Origin: Nocardioides ginsengisegetis
GTDB lineage: Bacteria > Actinomycetota > Actinomycetes > Propionibacteriales > Nocardioidaceae
Assembly (NCBI RefSeq): GCF_014138045.1
Contig: NZ_JACGXA010000001.1
Span: 2,589,001 to 2,653,000, forward strand
Length of the DNA: 64,000 nucleotides
Direction of reading: 5' to 3'
Shown: piece by piece, positions 8,860-17,232 of the stretch
Numbering within the stretch: the stretch's first letter is position 1
Layout: each line of letters begins with the position of its first letter
Notes under the pieces: generated by a model
What the model was told of the DNA's origin: nothing
What the model saw: only the letters and a program-made list of their open reading frames with translations
Database searches by the model: none
Made by a program: the position numbers and the translations under genes

Positions 8860-9642
8860 ATGCGTCGCAGCATCATCGCCGTCCTCACCACCCTGCTCGT
8901 CGTGGCCGCCATCGGCGCCGCGGCCGTGGCCGGCGGAAGCGGCAGCACCGTCACCAAGGCCCGACTCGAGCGCGCCCTGCCGGTGGTGTTCGCCAACATG
9001 TACGTCCAGCAGGCCCGCCTGCTGGGCCGCACCGACATCACCGCGGCGTCCCTCGAGCCGCAGGCCATGTGCGACAAGCACGGCCCCGACGTGGCCGACG
9101 TCGGCCCCGGCGGCGACTGGATCTGCCTGATGAGCTGGACCGACCCGCAGGTGCCGATGCCCTCGGAGGGCTACGGCAAGTTCGAGCTCAACGTGCACAG
9201 CAACGACTGCTTCACCGCCGCCGGGCCGAGCAAGCTGACCGGCTTCCTCACGCTGACCGACAAGCGCGGCCGCGAGGTGACCAACCCGCTCTTCGAGTTC
9301 GACGGCTGCTTCGACCCCGCCACGGACGACACCCCGACGGGCACCACGTTCCCCTCGGTCTTCGCGATCACCAGCCCCTCGGTGACGCCCGACGGTCAGG
9401 GCCTGGTCAACGCCCAGGTCACCTGCGGCACGGGAAGCCAGGGCTGTGCCGGCACGATCACCGCCATGGCCGGGAAGACCTCGCTGGGGGTCGTCCCCTA
9501 CCGGCTCAAGGAGGAGGCGACGGCCCGGATCCCGTTCCCGAACGCGCTTCCTGACGGGACCAAGGAGGTCTCGTTCCAGGTGACCCCGGCGACCGGCTAC
9601 AGCTCGGACTCGCCGGTGGTGCTGCCGGTCCAGAAGCAGTAG
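8860..9642 (+). CDS. Exported or membrane-anchored hypothetical protein
   Basis: 260 residues with an N-terminal hydrophobic segment (about residues 5-27, after MRR) that could be a signal anchor, then a soluble domain with six or more Cys, including MCDKHG, DWICLMS, SNDCF, DGCF and the pair in TCGTGSQGCAG, which suggests disulfides outside the cell. No family recognised. It follows the ABC permease by 4 bases and may be an extracytoplasmic partner or substrate of that exporter (inference). Convergent with cimA. Confidence 0.6.
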   Translation: MRRSIIAVLTTLLVVAAIGAAAVAGGSGSTVTKARLERALPVVFANMYVQQARLLGRTDITAASLEPQAMCDKHGPDVADVGPGGDWICLMSWTDPQVPMPSEGYGKFELNVHSNDCFTAAGPSKLTGFLTLTDKRGREVTNPLFEFDGCFDPATDDTPTGTTFPSVFAITSPSVTPDGQGLVNAQVTCGTGSQGCAGTITAMAGKTSLGVVPYRLKEEATARIPFPNALPDGTKEVSFQVTPATGYSSDSPVVLPVQKQ

Positions 9643-9654
9643 CTCAGCGACGCG

Positions 9655-11253
9655 TCATGAGGCGTCGTGGTGCTTGCGCAGGCCGAAGGTGAGTCCGTCG
9701 ACCAGCGCCCCCCACGACGCCTCGATCACGTTGTGGCCGACCCCGACGGTCACCCACGACGACACCCCGTCGCTGGTCTCGATCAGCACGCGGGTGATGG
9801 CGTCGGTGCCGTGCCCCTGGTCGAGGATCCGGACCTTGTAGTCGATCAGCTCGAACTTCGCGACCTCGGGGAACGCCTGGCCGATCGCCGAGCGGAGCGC
9901 CGCGTCCAGCGCGTTGACCGGGCCGTTGCCCTCCCCGGTCACGACGTAGCGGACGCCCTCGGCCTTCAGCTTCACCGTCGCCTCGGAGACCGCCTCGTCG
10001 TCGGCGCCGCGGTTGCTGAGGGTCTCGGTGATCACCCGCCACGACTCGACCTCGAAGTACGACGGGCGCCGGCCCTCGACCTCCTCGACCAGCAGCAGCT
10101 CGAAGGAGGCGTCCGCGGCCTCGAAGGTGTAGCCGCGTGACTCCAGCTTTTTGACGCGGTCGGTGACGCGGGTGACGAGGTCCTTGTCCCCGCTGAGGTC
10201 GAAGCCGAGCTCCCGACCCTTGAGCTCGATGGACGCCCGGCCGGCCATGTCGGAGACGAGCAGCCTCATGTCGTTGCCGACCCCGACCGGGTCCATGTGC
10301 TGGTAGAGGTTGGGGTCGACCTTGATGGCGCTCGCGTGCAGCCCCGCCTTGTGCGTGAAGGCCGAGGTGCCGACGTACGGCTGCCGGGACGCGGGCGGGA
10401 AGTTGGTGACCTCGGCGACCGCGTGGGCGATCCGGGTGGCGTCGCGCAGGAGGCCCGGCGGCAGCACCTGGCGGTCCAGCTTGAGCTCGAGGTTGGCCAC
10501 GACCGAGACCAGGTCGGCGTTGCCCGTGCGCTCCCCGTAGCCGTTGATGGTGCCCTGGACGTGGGTGGCGCCGGCGTCGACCGCGGCGAGGGTGTTGGCC
10601 ACGGCGCACCCGGTGTCGTTGTGGCAGTGGATGCCGACGCGCACCTGGGCGGTCTCGAGGACGTCGTGGACGACGTCGGCGACCCAGCCGGGGAGCATGC
10701 CGCCGTTGGTGTCGCAGAGCGCGATCACCTCGGCGCCCGCGTCGTACGCCGTGCGGAGCACCTCGAGGGCGTAGTCGCGGTTGGCGCGGTAGCCGTCGAA
10801 GAAGTGCTCGGCGTCGAGGAAGACCTGCTGGCCCTCCGCGCGGAGGTGGCTCACGGTGTCGCGGATCATCGCGAGGTTCTCCTCGAGCGTGGTCCGCAGC
10901 GCGAGCTCGACGTGCCGGTCGTGGGACTTCGCGACCAGGGTGACCACCCCGGCGCCGCTGTCGCGCAGCGCCGCCACCAGCGGGTCGTCGGCGGCCCTCA
11001 CGCCGGCCCGGCGGGTGGCGCCGAAGGCCGCGAGCCGGGCGTTGCGCAGGTCCAGCTCCTGGCTGGCGCGGCGGAAGAACTCGGTGTCCTTGGGGTTGGC
11101 GCCCGGCCAGCCGCCCTCGATGTAACCCACGCCGAGCCCGTCCAGCTGCCGCGCGATGCTCAGCTTGTCGGCGACGGAGAGGTTGAGCCCCTCCTGCTGC
11201 GCTCCGTCGCGCAGGGTGGTGTCGTAGACGTGGAACGAGCCGTGCAGGTCCAT
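9655..11253 (-). CDS. cimA: Citramalate synthase
   Basis: Condenses pyruvate with acetyl-CoA to citramalate, entry to the threonine-independent isoleucine route. The 532-residue protein has the DRE-TIM motif YDTTLRDGAQQEG, the metal motif GIHCHNDTGCAVANT and the QGTINGYGERTGNADL block, then a LeuA-type dimerisation/regulatory domain from about residue 400. Length and the GGWPGANPKDTEFF block favour CimA over 2-isopropylmalate or homocitrate synthase. The ATG at 11253 is preceded by GAAGGAAG. A terminator and a leader peptide with Ile-Ile codons lie upstream, so it is probably controlled by attenuation. Confidence 0.9.
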   Translation of the reverse strand: MDLHGSFHVYDTTLRDGAQQEGLNLSVADKLSIARQLDGLGVGYIEGGWPGANPKDTEFFRRASQELDLRNARLAAFGATRRAGVRAADDPLVAALRDSGAGVVTLVAKSHDRHVELALRTTLEENLAMIRDTVSHLRAEGQQVFLDAEHFFDGYRANRDYALEVLRTAYDAGAEVIALCDTNGGMLPGWVADVVHDVLETAQVRVGIHCHNDTGCAVANTLAAVDAGATHVQGTINGYGERTGNADLVSVVANLELKLDRQVLPPGLLRDATRIAHAVAEVTNFPPASRQPYVGTSAFTHKAGLHASAIKVDPNLYQHMDPVGVGNDMRLLVSDMAGRASIELKGRELGFDLSGDKDLVTRVTDRVKKLESRGYTFEAADASFELLLVEEVEGRRPSYFEVESWRVITETLSNRGADDEAVSEATVKLKAEGVRYVVTGEGNGPVNALDAALRSAIGQAFPEVAKFELIDYKVRILDQGHGTDAITRVLIETSDGVSSWVTVGVGHNVIEASWGALVDGLTFGLRKHHDAS

Positions 11254-11313
11254 CGGGGTACTTCCTTCAGGTGTGGTCTCGACAAGCTCGACCAACGAGG
11301 GCGGTCCGGGCAC

Positions 11314-11340
11314 AAAAAAACCTCTCGGGGGTGCGAGAGG
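11314..11340 (-). terminator. Attenuator terminator upstream of cimA
   Basis: On the minus strand a 7-bp stem CCTCTCG/CGAGAGG with a 6-base loop is followed by seven T. It sits 60 bases before the cimA ATG and after the leader peptide stop, the position expected for an amino-acid attenuator. Confidence 0.8.
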
Positions 11341-11342
11341 TG

Positions 11343-11368
11343 GCGCGTCGAGGTGGTGCTCGACGCGC
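11343..11368 (-). promoter_or_regulatory. Stable stem between the cimA leader peptide and terminator
   Basis: A perfect 10-bp stem GCGCGTCGAG/CTCGACGCGC with a 6-base loop begins inside the leader peptide stop codon and ends two bases before the terminator stem. A ribosome stalled at the Ile codons would cover its 5' side, so it is a candidate pause or protector hairpin. Confidence 0.55.
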
Positions 11369-11406
11369 TAGGGAATGATCGCCTGCTGGTGCTGCATGTC
11401 CTCCAT
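11368..11406 (-). CDS. cimA leader peptide (MEDMQHQQAIIP)
   Basis: Twelve-codon ORF ending in Ile-Ile-Pro (ATC ATT CCC TAG) directly before the stem and terminator upstream of cimA. The second Ile uses ATT, which is rare in this genome. A possible internal start (MQHQQAIIP) follows four codons in. Scarce charged Ile-tRNA would stall the ribosome at the end of the ORF; cimA feeds isoleucine synthesis, so codon content matches the pathway. The peptide itself is probably not functional. Confidence 0.65.
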   Translation of the reverse strand: MEDMQHQQAIIP

Positions 11407-11510
11407 GCTGCCACCGCGTCCCGGTCCGTGGGCCCGGATCTCGGGATCTGAACGCGCCGGGGGTGCGTGGTCGGCCGGCGGGCGGCCACGACGCGGCGCG
11501 AGGTGGGAGA

Positions 11511-13160
11511 TCACCCCATCGGCACGTGGAGCCCCGAGAGCCGGTCGGGCACCGACCAGTGGGCGAAGGGTCGGCCGTTGCCGGGCAGCCAGCTGGTGCC
11601 GGCCGTGTCGACGCGGAAGCCGATGACGGCGGCGACCGCGAGCAGGACCACGAGCCCCACGAGGAACCGCCGGCCCTCCGCGGCCAGCGGGTTGACCACA
11701 CGTCCCAGCGGGGACCGGACCCGGGAGCCGCCGGGGCCGAACCAGAACGACGCGGCCAGCAGGAGACCGCTGACGAAGAGGGTGACCTGCGTGCCCGCCG
11801 ACGCGCCGTAGCAGAGGAGCGCGCCGGCGGTGGCCAGCCCGGCGCTCCACAGCGTGAGCAGGACGGTGCCCGGGATCGAGCGGACGAGGTCCCAGGGCGC
11901 GCCGAGGAGGAACTGCGCGCCGTCGTACCACTTCCGGCCGCGCCGCGATCGGCGGTTGCCGACCGCGCTGGCCGCGAGCGAGCCGCTGCGCAGCAGCCAG
12001 ACGAGGACGAGGACCAGGGCCACGGTCGGCCAGGGGTACGCCGCGGCGCCGGCGCCCACGGTCACGGCACCGGCGACGAGCAGGGCGAGGCGGCGCAACC
12101 GGACCAGGACCGGGACGCGGGGCTGGCCGAACTCGACCGGCTCGCCCCACTCGTCGATCCGCTCGGTCTCGTACATCCGGGTGGCCCCGTCGGGCTCCTC
12201 GCCGTCGCCCTGCCTGTCCCGGAGCACGTCGGTCTCGTCATCGCCCCACGCCTGCGCGGCGATCGCGAGCGGGACGGTGTGGTCGTCGCCCGGTCCCGTG
12301 GGCGGCGGCGGGACGACGGCCTGCACGCGGGTGGTCTGCGGGCGCAGCCACTCCAGGATCGCTCCCAGCGTCGGGCGCTGGCCGGGGTCGGGGTCGAGGG
12401 CCGCCGCGACCACGTCGTGCAGGTCGCGGGGCAGGCCGGAGAGGTCGTGCTGACCGCGGCGGACGCGGTCCATGATCGCCATCGACGGGCCGCGACCGAA
12501 GGGCGCGTGGCCGGTGCCGGCGTAGGCGACCGTGGCCGCCCAGGAGTGCACGTCGGAGGCGGCGCTGGCGTCGTCGCCGTAGAGGATCTCGGGCGCGAGG
12601 TAGCCGGGGGTGCCGAGCAGCCAGCCGGTGTGGGTGAGCTTGGGGTCGTCGGCGACGCGGGCCAGGCCGAAGTCGATGAGGATCGGCGTGCGGCCCTCCA
12701 TCAGCACGTTGGTGGGCTTCACGTCGCGGTGCAGGACGCCGACGTCGTGGACCGAGGCGAGGCCCTCGGCCAGGCAACCGGCGAACCAGACCAGGTCGCG
12801 GCCGGTGATGGCACCCTCGTCGACGACGTGGTCGTGCAGCGAGAGGCCGGGCACGTAGCGGGTCGCCACGAAGGGGATGTCGCCCCACGGGTCGGAGTCG
12901 ACGATCTCGGCGACCCAGCGGCTGCGGATCCGGCTCAGCGAGTTGACCTCGCGGGCCAGCCGCGCACGGGCCTCGTCGTCACCGACGATGTGCGGGCGCA
13001 GCACCTTGAGCGCGACCCGCTCCCCGCCGGGCCTCTGGGCGAGGTGGACGACGCCCATGCCCCCCTCACCGATGCGGGAGAGGAGGGAGTAGGGACCCAC
13101 GGTCAGGCCCGGCGGGGCCTGCTCAGGGCGGCGCCCGTCGTGGCGCGGCGTGGTCGTCAC
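11511..13160 (-). CDS. Transmembrane serine/threonine protein kinase
   Basis: 549 residues. The kinase domain (about 22-270) is complete: Gly-loop GEGGMG (31-36), Lys K52 in VALKVL, catalytic HRDVKPTN (D146), DFG at 163-165 and the GTPGYLAPE activation segment. Instead of one TM helix and PASTA repeats, the C-terminal half (from about 355) holds several hydrophobic segments, probably six, and ends with a hydrophilic tail. So the kinase faces the cytoplasm, tethered to a polytopic domain of unknown function. GTG start with TAGCCT 6 bases upstream (leaderless). Confidence 0.88.
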   Translation of the reverse strand: MTTTPRHDGRRPEQAPPGLTVGPYSLLSRIGEGGMGVVHLAQRPGGERVALKVLRPHIVGDDEARARLAREVNSLSRIRSRWVAEIVDSDPWGDIPFVATRYVPGLSLHDHVVDEGAITGRDLVWFAGCLAEGLASVHDVGVLHRDVKPTNVLMEGRTPILIDFGLARVADDPKLTHTGWLLGTPGYLAPEILYGDDASAASDVHSWAATVAYAGTGHAPFGRGPSMAIMDRVRRGQHDLSGLPRDLHDVVAAALDPDPGQRPTLGAILEWLRPQTTRVQAVVPPPPTGPGDDHTVPLAIAAQAWGDDETDVLRDRQGDGEEPDGATRMYETERIDEWGEPVEFGQPRVPVLVRLRRLALLVAGAVTVGAGAAAYPWPTVALVLVLVWLLRSGSLAASAVGNRRSRRGRKWYDGAQFLLGAPWDLVRSIPGTVLLTLWSAGLATAGALLCYGASAGTQVTLFVSGLLLAASFWFGPGGSRVRSPLGRVVNPLAAEGRRFLVGLVVLLAVAAVIGFRVDTAGTSWLPGNGRPFAHWSVPDRLSGLHVPMG

Positions 13161-13166
13161 GGCTCG

Positions 13167-13172
13167 AGGCTA
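13167..13172 (-). promoter_or_regulatory. -10 box of the kinase gene, leaderless
   Basis: TAGCCT on the minus strand, 6 bases, then GTG. It lies immediately past the ilvE terminator. Confidence 0.5.
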
Positions 13173-13184
13173 CTCGGGCCGATG

Positions 13185-13207
13185 CCTCCCGCCGCGCAGG
13201 CGGGAGG
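13185..13207 (-). terminator. Hairpin terminator after ilvE
   Basis: Perfect 9-bp stem CCTCCCGCC/GGCGGGAGG with a 5-base loop, 39 bases past the ilvE stop. There is no T-run, as with other terminators here. It overlaps the region expected for the kinase -35 box. Confidence 0.6.
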
Positions 13208-13245
13208 TAACGATGTCGACGCCGTGGCGCCGGGCGCGACGGGGC

Positions 13246-14319
13246 TCAGACGATCCGGTGCATCCACCCGAAGGAGTCCTCGGCGCGGCCGTACTGCACG
13301 TCGACGAGGGCCGAGCGGACCTTCATGGTCAGGTCGGTGCTGGCCGGGGCAGGCACCTCTCCCCCGTCCCACTTCAGGGCGCCGACCGGCGTGACGACGG
13401 CGGCGGTGCCGCAGGCGAAGATCTCGACGATCCGGCCGCTGGTCACGCCGTCGCGCCACTCGTCGATGGAGAACTTCCGCTCCTCGACCTGGTGGCCGAG
13501 CTTGCCCGCGAGCTCGATGATGCTGGCACGGGTGATGCCCTCGAGGATCGTGCCGGTCTCCGGGGTGACGATCGAGCCGTCGTCGTAGACGAAGTACATG
13601 TTCATGCCGCCGAGCTCCTCGACGTAGGTGCCCTCCTGGGCGTCGAGGAAGACGACCTGGTCGCAGCCGTGGCGGGTCGCCTCCTGCTGCGCGACGAGCG
13701 AGCTGGCGTAGTTGCCGCCGGTCTTGGCCGCGCCCATGCCGCCGCGGCCGGCGCGGGTGTACTCCTCGGTGAGCCAGAGCGTGACCGGCTTGACGCCGCC
13801 CTTGAAGTAGGCGCCGGCGGGGCTCGCGATCACCATGAAGGTGACGTGCTGCGAGGGGCGGACGCCGAGGAACTTCTCGGTGGCGATCATGAACGGGCGG
13901 ATGTAGAGCGACTTCTCGCCCTCCGGGTCCGGCACCCAGCGCTGGTCGATCTTCACCAGGGCGTCGACGGCCGCGACGAAGTCCTCGACGGGGAGCTCGG
14001 GGAAGGCCAGGCGCTTGCTGGAACGCACCATCCGCGCGGCGTTCTCCTCCGGCCGGAACGACCAGATCGAGCCGTCGGCGTGCCGGTAGGCCTTCATGCC
14101 CTCGAACGTCTCCTGCGCGTAGTGCAGGACGGCGGTCGCCGGGTCGAGGGTGAGCGGGCCGTAGGGCTCGATGCGGGCGTCGTGCCAGCCCGCGTCGGGC
14201 GTCCACTCGACCGTGAACATGTGGTCGGTGAAGAACTGCCCGAAGCCGGGGTTGCCGAGGATCTCGGCGAGGCGCGCGTCGTCGACGGCGTTGGTCGAGT
14301 GGGTGGTGCTGATCTGCAT
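13246..14319 (-). CDS. ilvE: Branched-chain amino acid aminotransferase
   Basis: Final transamination to isoleucine, valine and leucine. Fold-type IV PLP enzyme, 357 residues from the ATG at 14319. Motifs: YAQETFEGMKAYR, KSLYIRPFM, the PLP-lysine block AAKTGGNYASSL and ITRASIIELA with EIFACGTAAVVTPVG. A TTG at 14328 would add three residues with a GAGAGG site. I prefer the ATG because TAACTT lies exactly 7 bases upstream of it, giving a leaderless transcript. leuB lies upstream on the same strand across a 68-bp gap. Confidence 0.93.
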   Translation of the reverse strand: MQISTTHSTNAVDDARLAEILGNPGFGQFFTDHMFTVEWTPDAGWHDARIEPYGPLTLDPATAVLHYAQETFEGMKAYRHADGSIWSFRPEENAARMVRSSKRLAFPELPVEDFVAAVDALVKIDQRWVPDPEGEKSLYIRPFMIATEKFLGVRPSQHVTFMVIASPAGAYFKGGVKPVTLWLTEEYTRAGRGGMGAAKTGGNYASSLVAQQEATRHGCDQVVFLDAQEGTYVEELGGMNMYFVYDDGSIVTPETGTILEGITRASIIELAGKLGHQVEERKFSIDEWRDGVTSGRIVEIFACGTAAVVTPVGALKWDGGEVPAPASTDLTMKVRSALVDVQYGRAEDSFGWMHRIV

Positions 14320-14326
14320 GGGAGAC

Positions 14327-14332
14327 AAGTTA
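14327..14332 (-). promoter_or_regulatory. -10 box of ilvE, leaderless
   Basis: TAACTT on the minus strand, 7 bases (GTCTCCC), then ATG. Confidence 0.6.
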
Positions 14333-14387
14333 GCCGACCTCTCGGGAGCAGGGATGGGTGACGTCTGCCCGCCGTGGGTCGGCGAGC

Positions 14388-15458
14388 TCAGCTGCCTACT
14401 CGGGCGGCGATGGCGTCGCCGACCTCCGACGTACGACGCGTGGTGCCGGCGGTGCGCGCCGCGAGGTCGTCGATGACGGCCGTCTCGATGGCGGCCGCGG
14501 CATCGGCGTACCCGAGGTGGTCGAGCAGCAGCGACGCCGACAGGATCGCGGCGGTGGGGTCGGCCTTCTGCTGCCCCGCGATGTCGGGGGCCGAGCCGTG
14601 GACGGGCTCGAACATCGACGGCGCGGTGCGGTCCGGGTTGATGTTGCCGGACGCGGCCAGGCCGATGCCGCCGGTGATGGCGGCGGCGAGGTCGGTGATG
14701 ATGTCGCCGAAGAGGTTGTCGGTGACGATCACGTCGAAGCGCGACGGGTCGGTGGTCATGAAGATCGTCGCGGCGTCGATGTGCAGGTAGTCGACGGTCA
14801 CGTCGGGGAACTCCCGGCCCACCTCGGCCACCAGGCGCGACCAGACGGCCCCGGCGTTCACGAGCACGTTGGTCTTGTGGACCAGCGTGAGCTTCTTGCG
14901 GGGACGTCGCTGGGCGCGGGCGAACGCGTCGCGGACGACCCGCTCGACGCCGAACGCCGTGTTGAGGGAGACCTCGGTGGCGACCTCGTGGGGGGTGCCC
15001 ACCCGGATCGACCCACCGTTGCCGGTGTAGGGCCCCTCGGTCCCCTCGCGGACCACCACGAAGTCGACCTCGCCGGGGGCGGCCAGGGGCGACGCGACCC
15101 CCGGGAAGATCCGGGACGGCCGCAGGTTGACGTAGTGGTCGAGCTCGAAGCGGAGCCGCAGCAGCAGCCCCCGCTCGAGGATGCCCGGAGGCAGGTTCGG
15201 GTCGCCCGGCTTGCCCCCGACTGCGCCGAGCAGGATGGCGTCGTGCTCGCGGATCTCGGCGAGCACGGAGTCGGGCAGCACCTCGCCGGTCGCGAGGTAC
15301 CGCTCCGCACCGAGGTCGTAGCGGGTCGGCTCGAACTTCACGCCGGCCGGGGCGGCGACCTCGAGCACCTTGAGTGCCTCGGCCGTCACCTCCTGGCCGA
15401 TGCCGTCACCGGGGATGACGGCGAGCTTGAGGGTGCCCGTGTTCGAGTCGGAAGTCAT
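14388..15458 (-). CDS. leuB: 3-isopropylmalate dehydrogenase
   Basis: Oxidises and decarboxylates 3-isopropylmalate in leucine synthesis; in many organisms it also handles 3-methylmalate in the citramalate-isoleucine route, which fits cimA nearby. 356 residues with [11 protein letters not shown] at the N-terminus, [18 protein letters not shown], the metal-site Asp block [17 protein letters not shown] and [13 protein letters not shown]. Start set at ATG 15458, with TAGCGT 7 bases upstream; a longer N-terminal extension would run through that promoter. Confidence 0.93.
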   Translation of the reverse strand: MTSDSNTGTLKLAVIPGDGIGQEVTAEALKVLEVAAPAGVKFEPTRYDLGAERYLATGEVLPDSVLAEIREHDAILLGAVGGKPGDPNLPPGILERGLLLRLRFELDHYVNLRPSRIFPGVASPLAAPGEVDFVVVREGTEGPYTGNGGSIRVGTPHEVATEVSLNTAFGVERVVRDAFARAQRRPRKKLTLVHKTNVLVNAGAVWSRLVAEVGREFPDVTVDYLHIDAATIFMTTDPSRFDVIVTDNLFGDIITDLAAAITGGIGLAASGNINPDRTAPSMFEPVHGSAPDIAGQQKADPTAAILSASLLLDHLGYADAAAAIETAVIDDLAARTAGTTRRTSEVGDAIAARVGS

Positions 15459-15465
15459 GCCCGCA

Positions 15466-15471
15466 ACGCTA
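15466..15471 (-). promoter_or_regulatory. -10 box of leuB, leaderless, overlapping a stop codon
   Basis: TAGCGT on the minus strand, 7 bases (TGCGGGC), then the leuB ATG. Its first three bases are the TAG stop codon of the upstream 45-residue ORF. Confidence 0.6.
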
Positions 15472-15606
15472 GTTGTCGTCGGGGCGCTCGCCGCCGTTGT
15501 CTCGCAGGTCAAGCGAGCGCTGGACGGCCGCCCGGATGTTCTCGGCGCTGCGCGGGTTCTCGGGGTGGTGGCTGGCGGGTCCCCACTCGGGGTACATGTC
15601 GTACAT
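15469..15606 (-). CDS. Small hypothetical protein upstream of leuB (45 aa)
   Basis: Short ORF beginning [20 protein letters not shown] and ending NGGERPDDN. It has a good ribosome site (AGGAG, 8 bases before the ATG). Composition is acidic and hydrophilic with several His, Pro and Asn; the middle part ([18 protein letters not shown]) could form one amphipathic helix. It has no run of Leu/Ile/Val codons, so it is not an obvious attenuation peptide. Its stop codon forms part of the leuB -10 box. Function unknown. Confidence 0.6.
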   Translation of the reverse strand: MYDMYPEWGPASHHPENPRSAENIRAAVQRSLDLRDNGGERPDDN

Positions 15607-15975
15607 GGGTCGTCTCCTGGTCATGTGATGGGTCTGTGACGGGTCATGGCGGTGCTGCGGAGGAAGACGCCCCGCGTCGGGGGCGCTGGCCGCTCATGGG
15701 TCACATGAGGGAGAGGAACCAATGCAGAAGGCGGGTCGCGCGTGCTGTGGTCGCGCATCCGCCGCGGAGGCGTCTTCAGTGAGGACGGTGGGCCGAACAA
15801 CGCCGAACTCCGCGGCGAGGTGGCTCCACCTAAGAAGCCTCGCCGCGGCGCTCGATGAGTACGAACACGCTCCGCATGGTCCGAAAACCGTACGACGTGC
15901 GCCCGCCGCGCGACACGCCTTTTCCGATCCTGCTCAGGATGCGAGACGGCATTCCCAGGATGAAAGACTCGCAGC
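15607..15975. other. 369-bp intergenic region rich in inverted repeats
   Basis: No convincing gene. It holds several hairpin-forming repeats: CGCCCC/GGGGCG around a 6-base loop (15668-15685), CTCATG/CATGAG (15693-15709), a perfect 11-bp pair CCGCGGCGAGG/CCTCGCCGCGG separated by 17 bases (15810-15848) with a nested AGGTGG/CCACCT, and ATCCTG/CAGGAT near 15927-15942. GAAGACGCC (15663-15671) is repeated inverted at 15769-15777. It separates the divergent 45-residue ORF and methyltransferase gene, and could hold operators or a structured RNA. Confidence 0.5.
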
Positions 15976-16542
15976 ATGAGTGCCCCGCCCGATCTCCCCG
16001 ACGTCGTGTCCCGTGCCTTCGACGTGTCCCGCAAGGCGGGCTACGTGTCGTTCTGCCGCAACGAGACCGGTCGGCTGCTGGCCACCCTGGCCGCCACGCG
16101 GGTCGGCACGATGGCGGAGTTCGGCACCGGCTGCGGGGTGGGGACGGCCTGGCTGCGCAGCGGCGTACGCGGGGAGGCCCGGATCGTGACGGCCGAGCTC
16201 GACGCGCGCCTGGCCGGCGCCGCGGCCGAGATCTTCGAGGACGACCCGCAGGTCGAGGTGCTCTCGGCCAACTGGTCGACGCTGCTCGACAAGGGCCCGT
16301 TCTCGCTGCTGTTCCTCGACTCGGGCGAGCCCACCGAGGTCGGCGTCGACGCGATCGCCGACCTCGTCGAGGCCGGCGGGATCGTGGTCCTCGACGACTT
16401 CACGCCGTGCGAGATGTGGCCACCGATCACCCACGGCCGGGTCGACACGCTGCGCGAGCAGTGGCTCACCGACGAGCGCTTCACCGCCGTCGAGGTGATG
16501 GTCGCCTCGGACGCCTCAGCCCTGATCGCCACCAAGCGCTGA
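15976..16542 (+). CDS. Class I SAM-dependent O-methyltransferase
   Basis: A 188-residue Rossmann methyltransferase of the CCoAMT/O-methyltransferase type. The SAM-binding motif I is MAEFGTGCGVGTAWL (about residues 48-62), the acidic residue ending strand 2 is in VTAELDARL, and FLDSGEP and VVLDDF follow the family order. Shorter than typical 210-220 residue members. Substrate not predictable. Its 3' end overlaps the convergent yczE-like gene by 27 bp. Confidence 0.75.
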   Translation: MSAPPDLPDVVSRAFDVSRKAGYVSFCRNETGRLLATLAATRVGTMAEFGTGCGVGTAWLRSGVRGEARIVTAELDARLAGAAAEIFEDDPQVEVLSANWSTLLDKGPFSLLFLDSGEPTEVGVDAIADLVEAGGIVVLDDFTPCEMWPPITHGRVDTLREQWLTDERFTAVEVMVASDASALIATKR

Positions 16543-17214
16543 GCGCGGCGCCGGTGCCGTCACCTCCACGGTGAACCACGGCAGCAGCGCCTGGGTGATC
16601 GGCCCGATCGCCAGCGCGAACAGCAGCGTGCCGAGGCCGGCGACCCCGCCGAGCAGCAGGCCGAGCACGACCACGGCGACCTCGAGGCCCGTGCGGACCA
16701 GGCGCAGCGAGAGGCCGGTACGCCGGTGCAGGCCGGTCATCAGCCCGTCGCGCGGGCCGCGGCCGAGCTGCGCGCCGATGTAGAGCGCGGTGGCCAGGCC
16801 GCACAGCCCGACCCCGCCGAGCATGAGCGCGATGCGTGCCACCAGCAGGTCCGGGCGGTCCAGGAGCGCCAGCGTCGCGTCGGCCGAGAAGCCGACGACG
16901 AGGGCGTTGGAGATCGTCCCGATGCCCGGGGTCTCGCGGAGCGGGATCCACGCGACCAGCACCACGAAGCTCATCACCACGACGGCCTGGCCCAGCGTGA
17001 TCGGCACGTGCCGGATCAGGCCGGAGTGCAGGACGTCCCACGGCGCGAGGCCGAGGTCGCCGCGCACCATCATGGCCAGCGAGACGCCGTAGAGCAGCAG
17101 GCCGACGTAGAGCTGGCTCAGGCGCCGGACGAGCCGGCCGGCCCGCAGCTGGGCGATCGGGCCGAGGTCGGTCAGGCCGCGACGGGCAGTTCCGGCGGGG
17201 GCGGTCAGGCTCAT
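16516..17214 (-). CDS. YczE/YyaS/YitT-like membrane protein
   Basis: A 232-residue integral membrane protein with about five hydrophobic segments. The conserved block LLLYGVSLAMMVRGDLGLAPWDVLHSGL, the GTISNALVVG motif and GAQLGRGPRDGLMTGL match the YczE family, whose members are often encoded beside a MocR-type regulator. It is divergent from such a regulator here. Transport substrate unknown. The last 27 bp overlap the end of the methyltransferase gene on the other strand. Confidence 0.8.
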   Translation of the reverse strand: MSLTAPAGTARRGLTDLGPIAQLRAGRLVRRLSQLYVGLLLYGVSLAMMVRGDLGLAPWDVLHSGLIRHVPITLGQAVVVMSFVVLVAWIPLRETPGIGTISNALVVGFSADATLALLDRPDLLVARIALMLGGVGLCGLATALYIGAQLGRGPRDGLMTGLHRRTGLSLRLVRTGLEVAVVVLGLLLGGVAGLGTLLFALAIGPITQALLPWFTVEVTAPAPRSALGGDQG

Positions 17215-17232
17215 GGTGACCAGTCTGCGGTG

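Noticed and set aside
14329..14387. Terminator between leuB and ilvE
   Set aside because: GCCGACC and GGTCGGC pair only across a large loop; no compact hairpin seen.
15722..15979. An 85-codon plus-strand frame in the large intergenic gap
   Set aside because: Arg/Ala-rich low-complexity reading, no ribosome site, no family resemblance; fits chance in GC-rich DNA.
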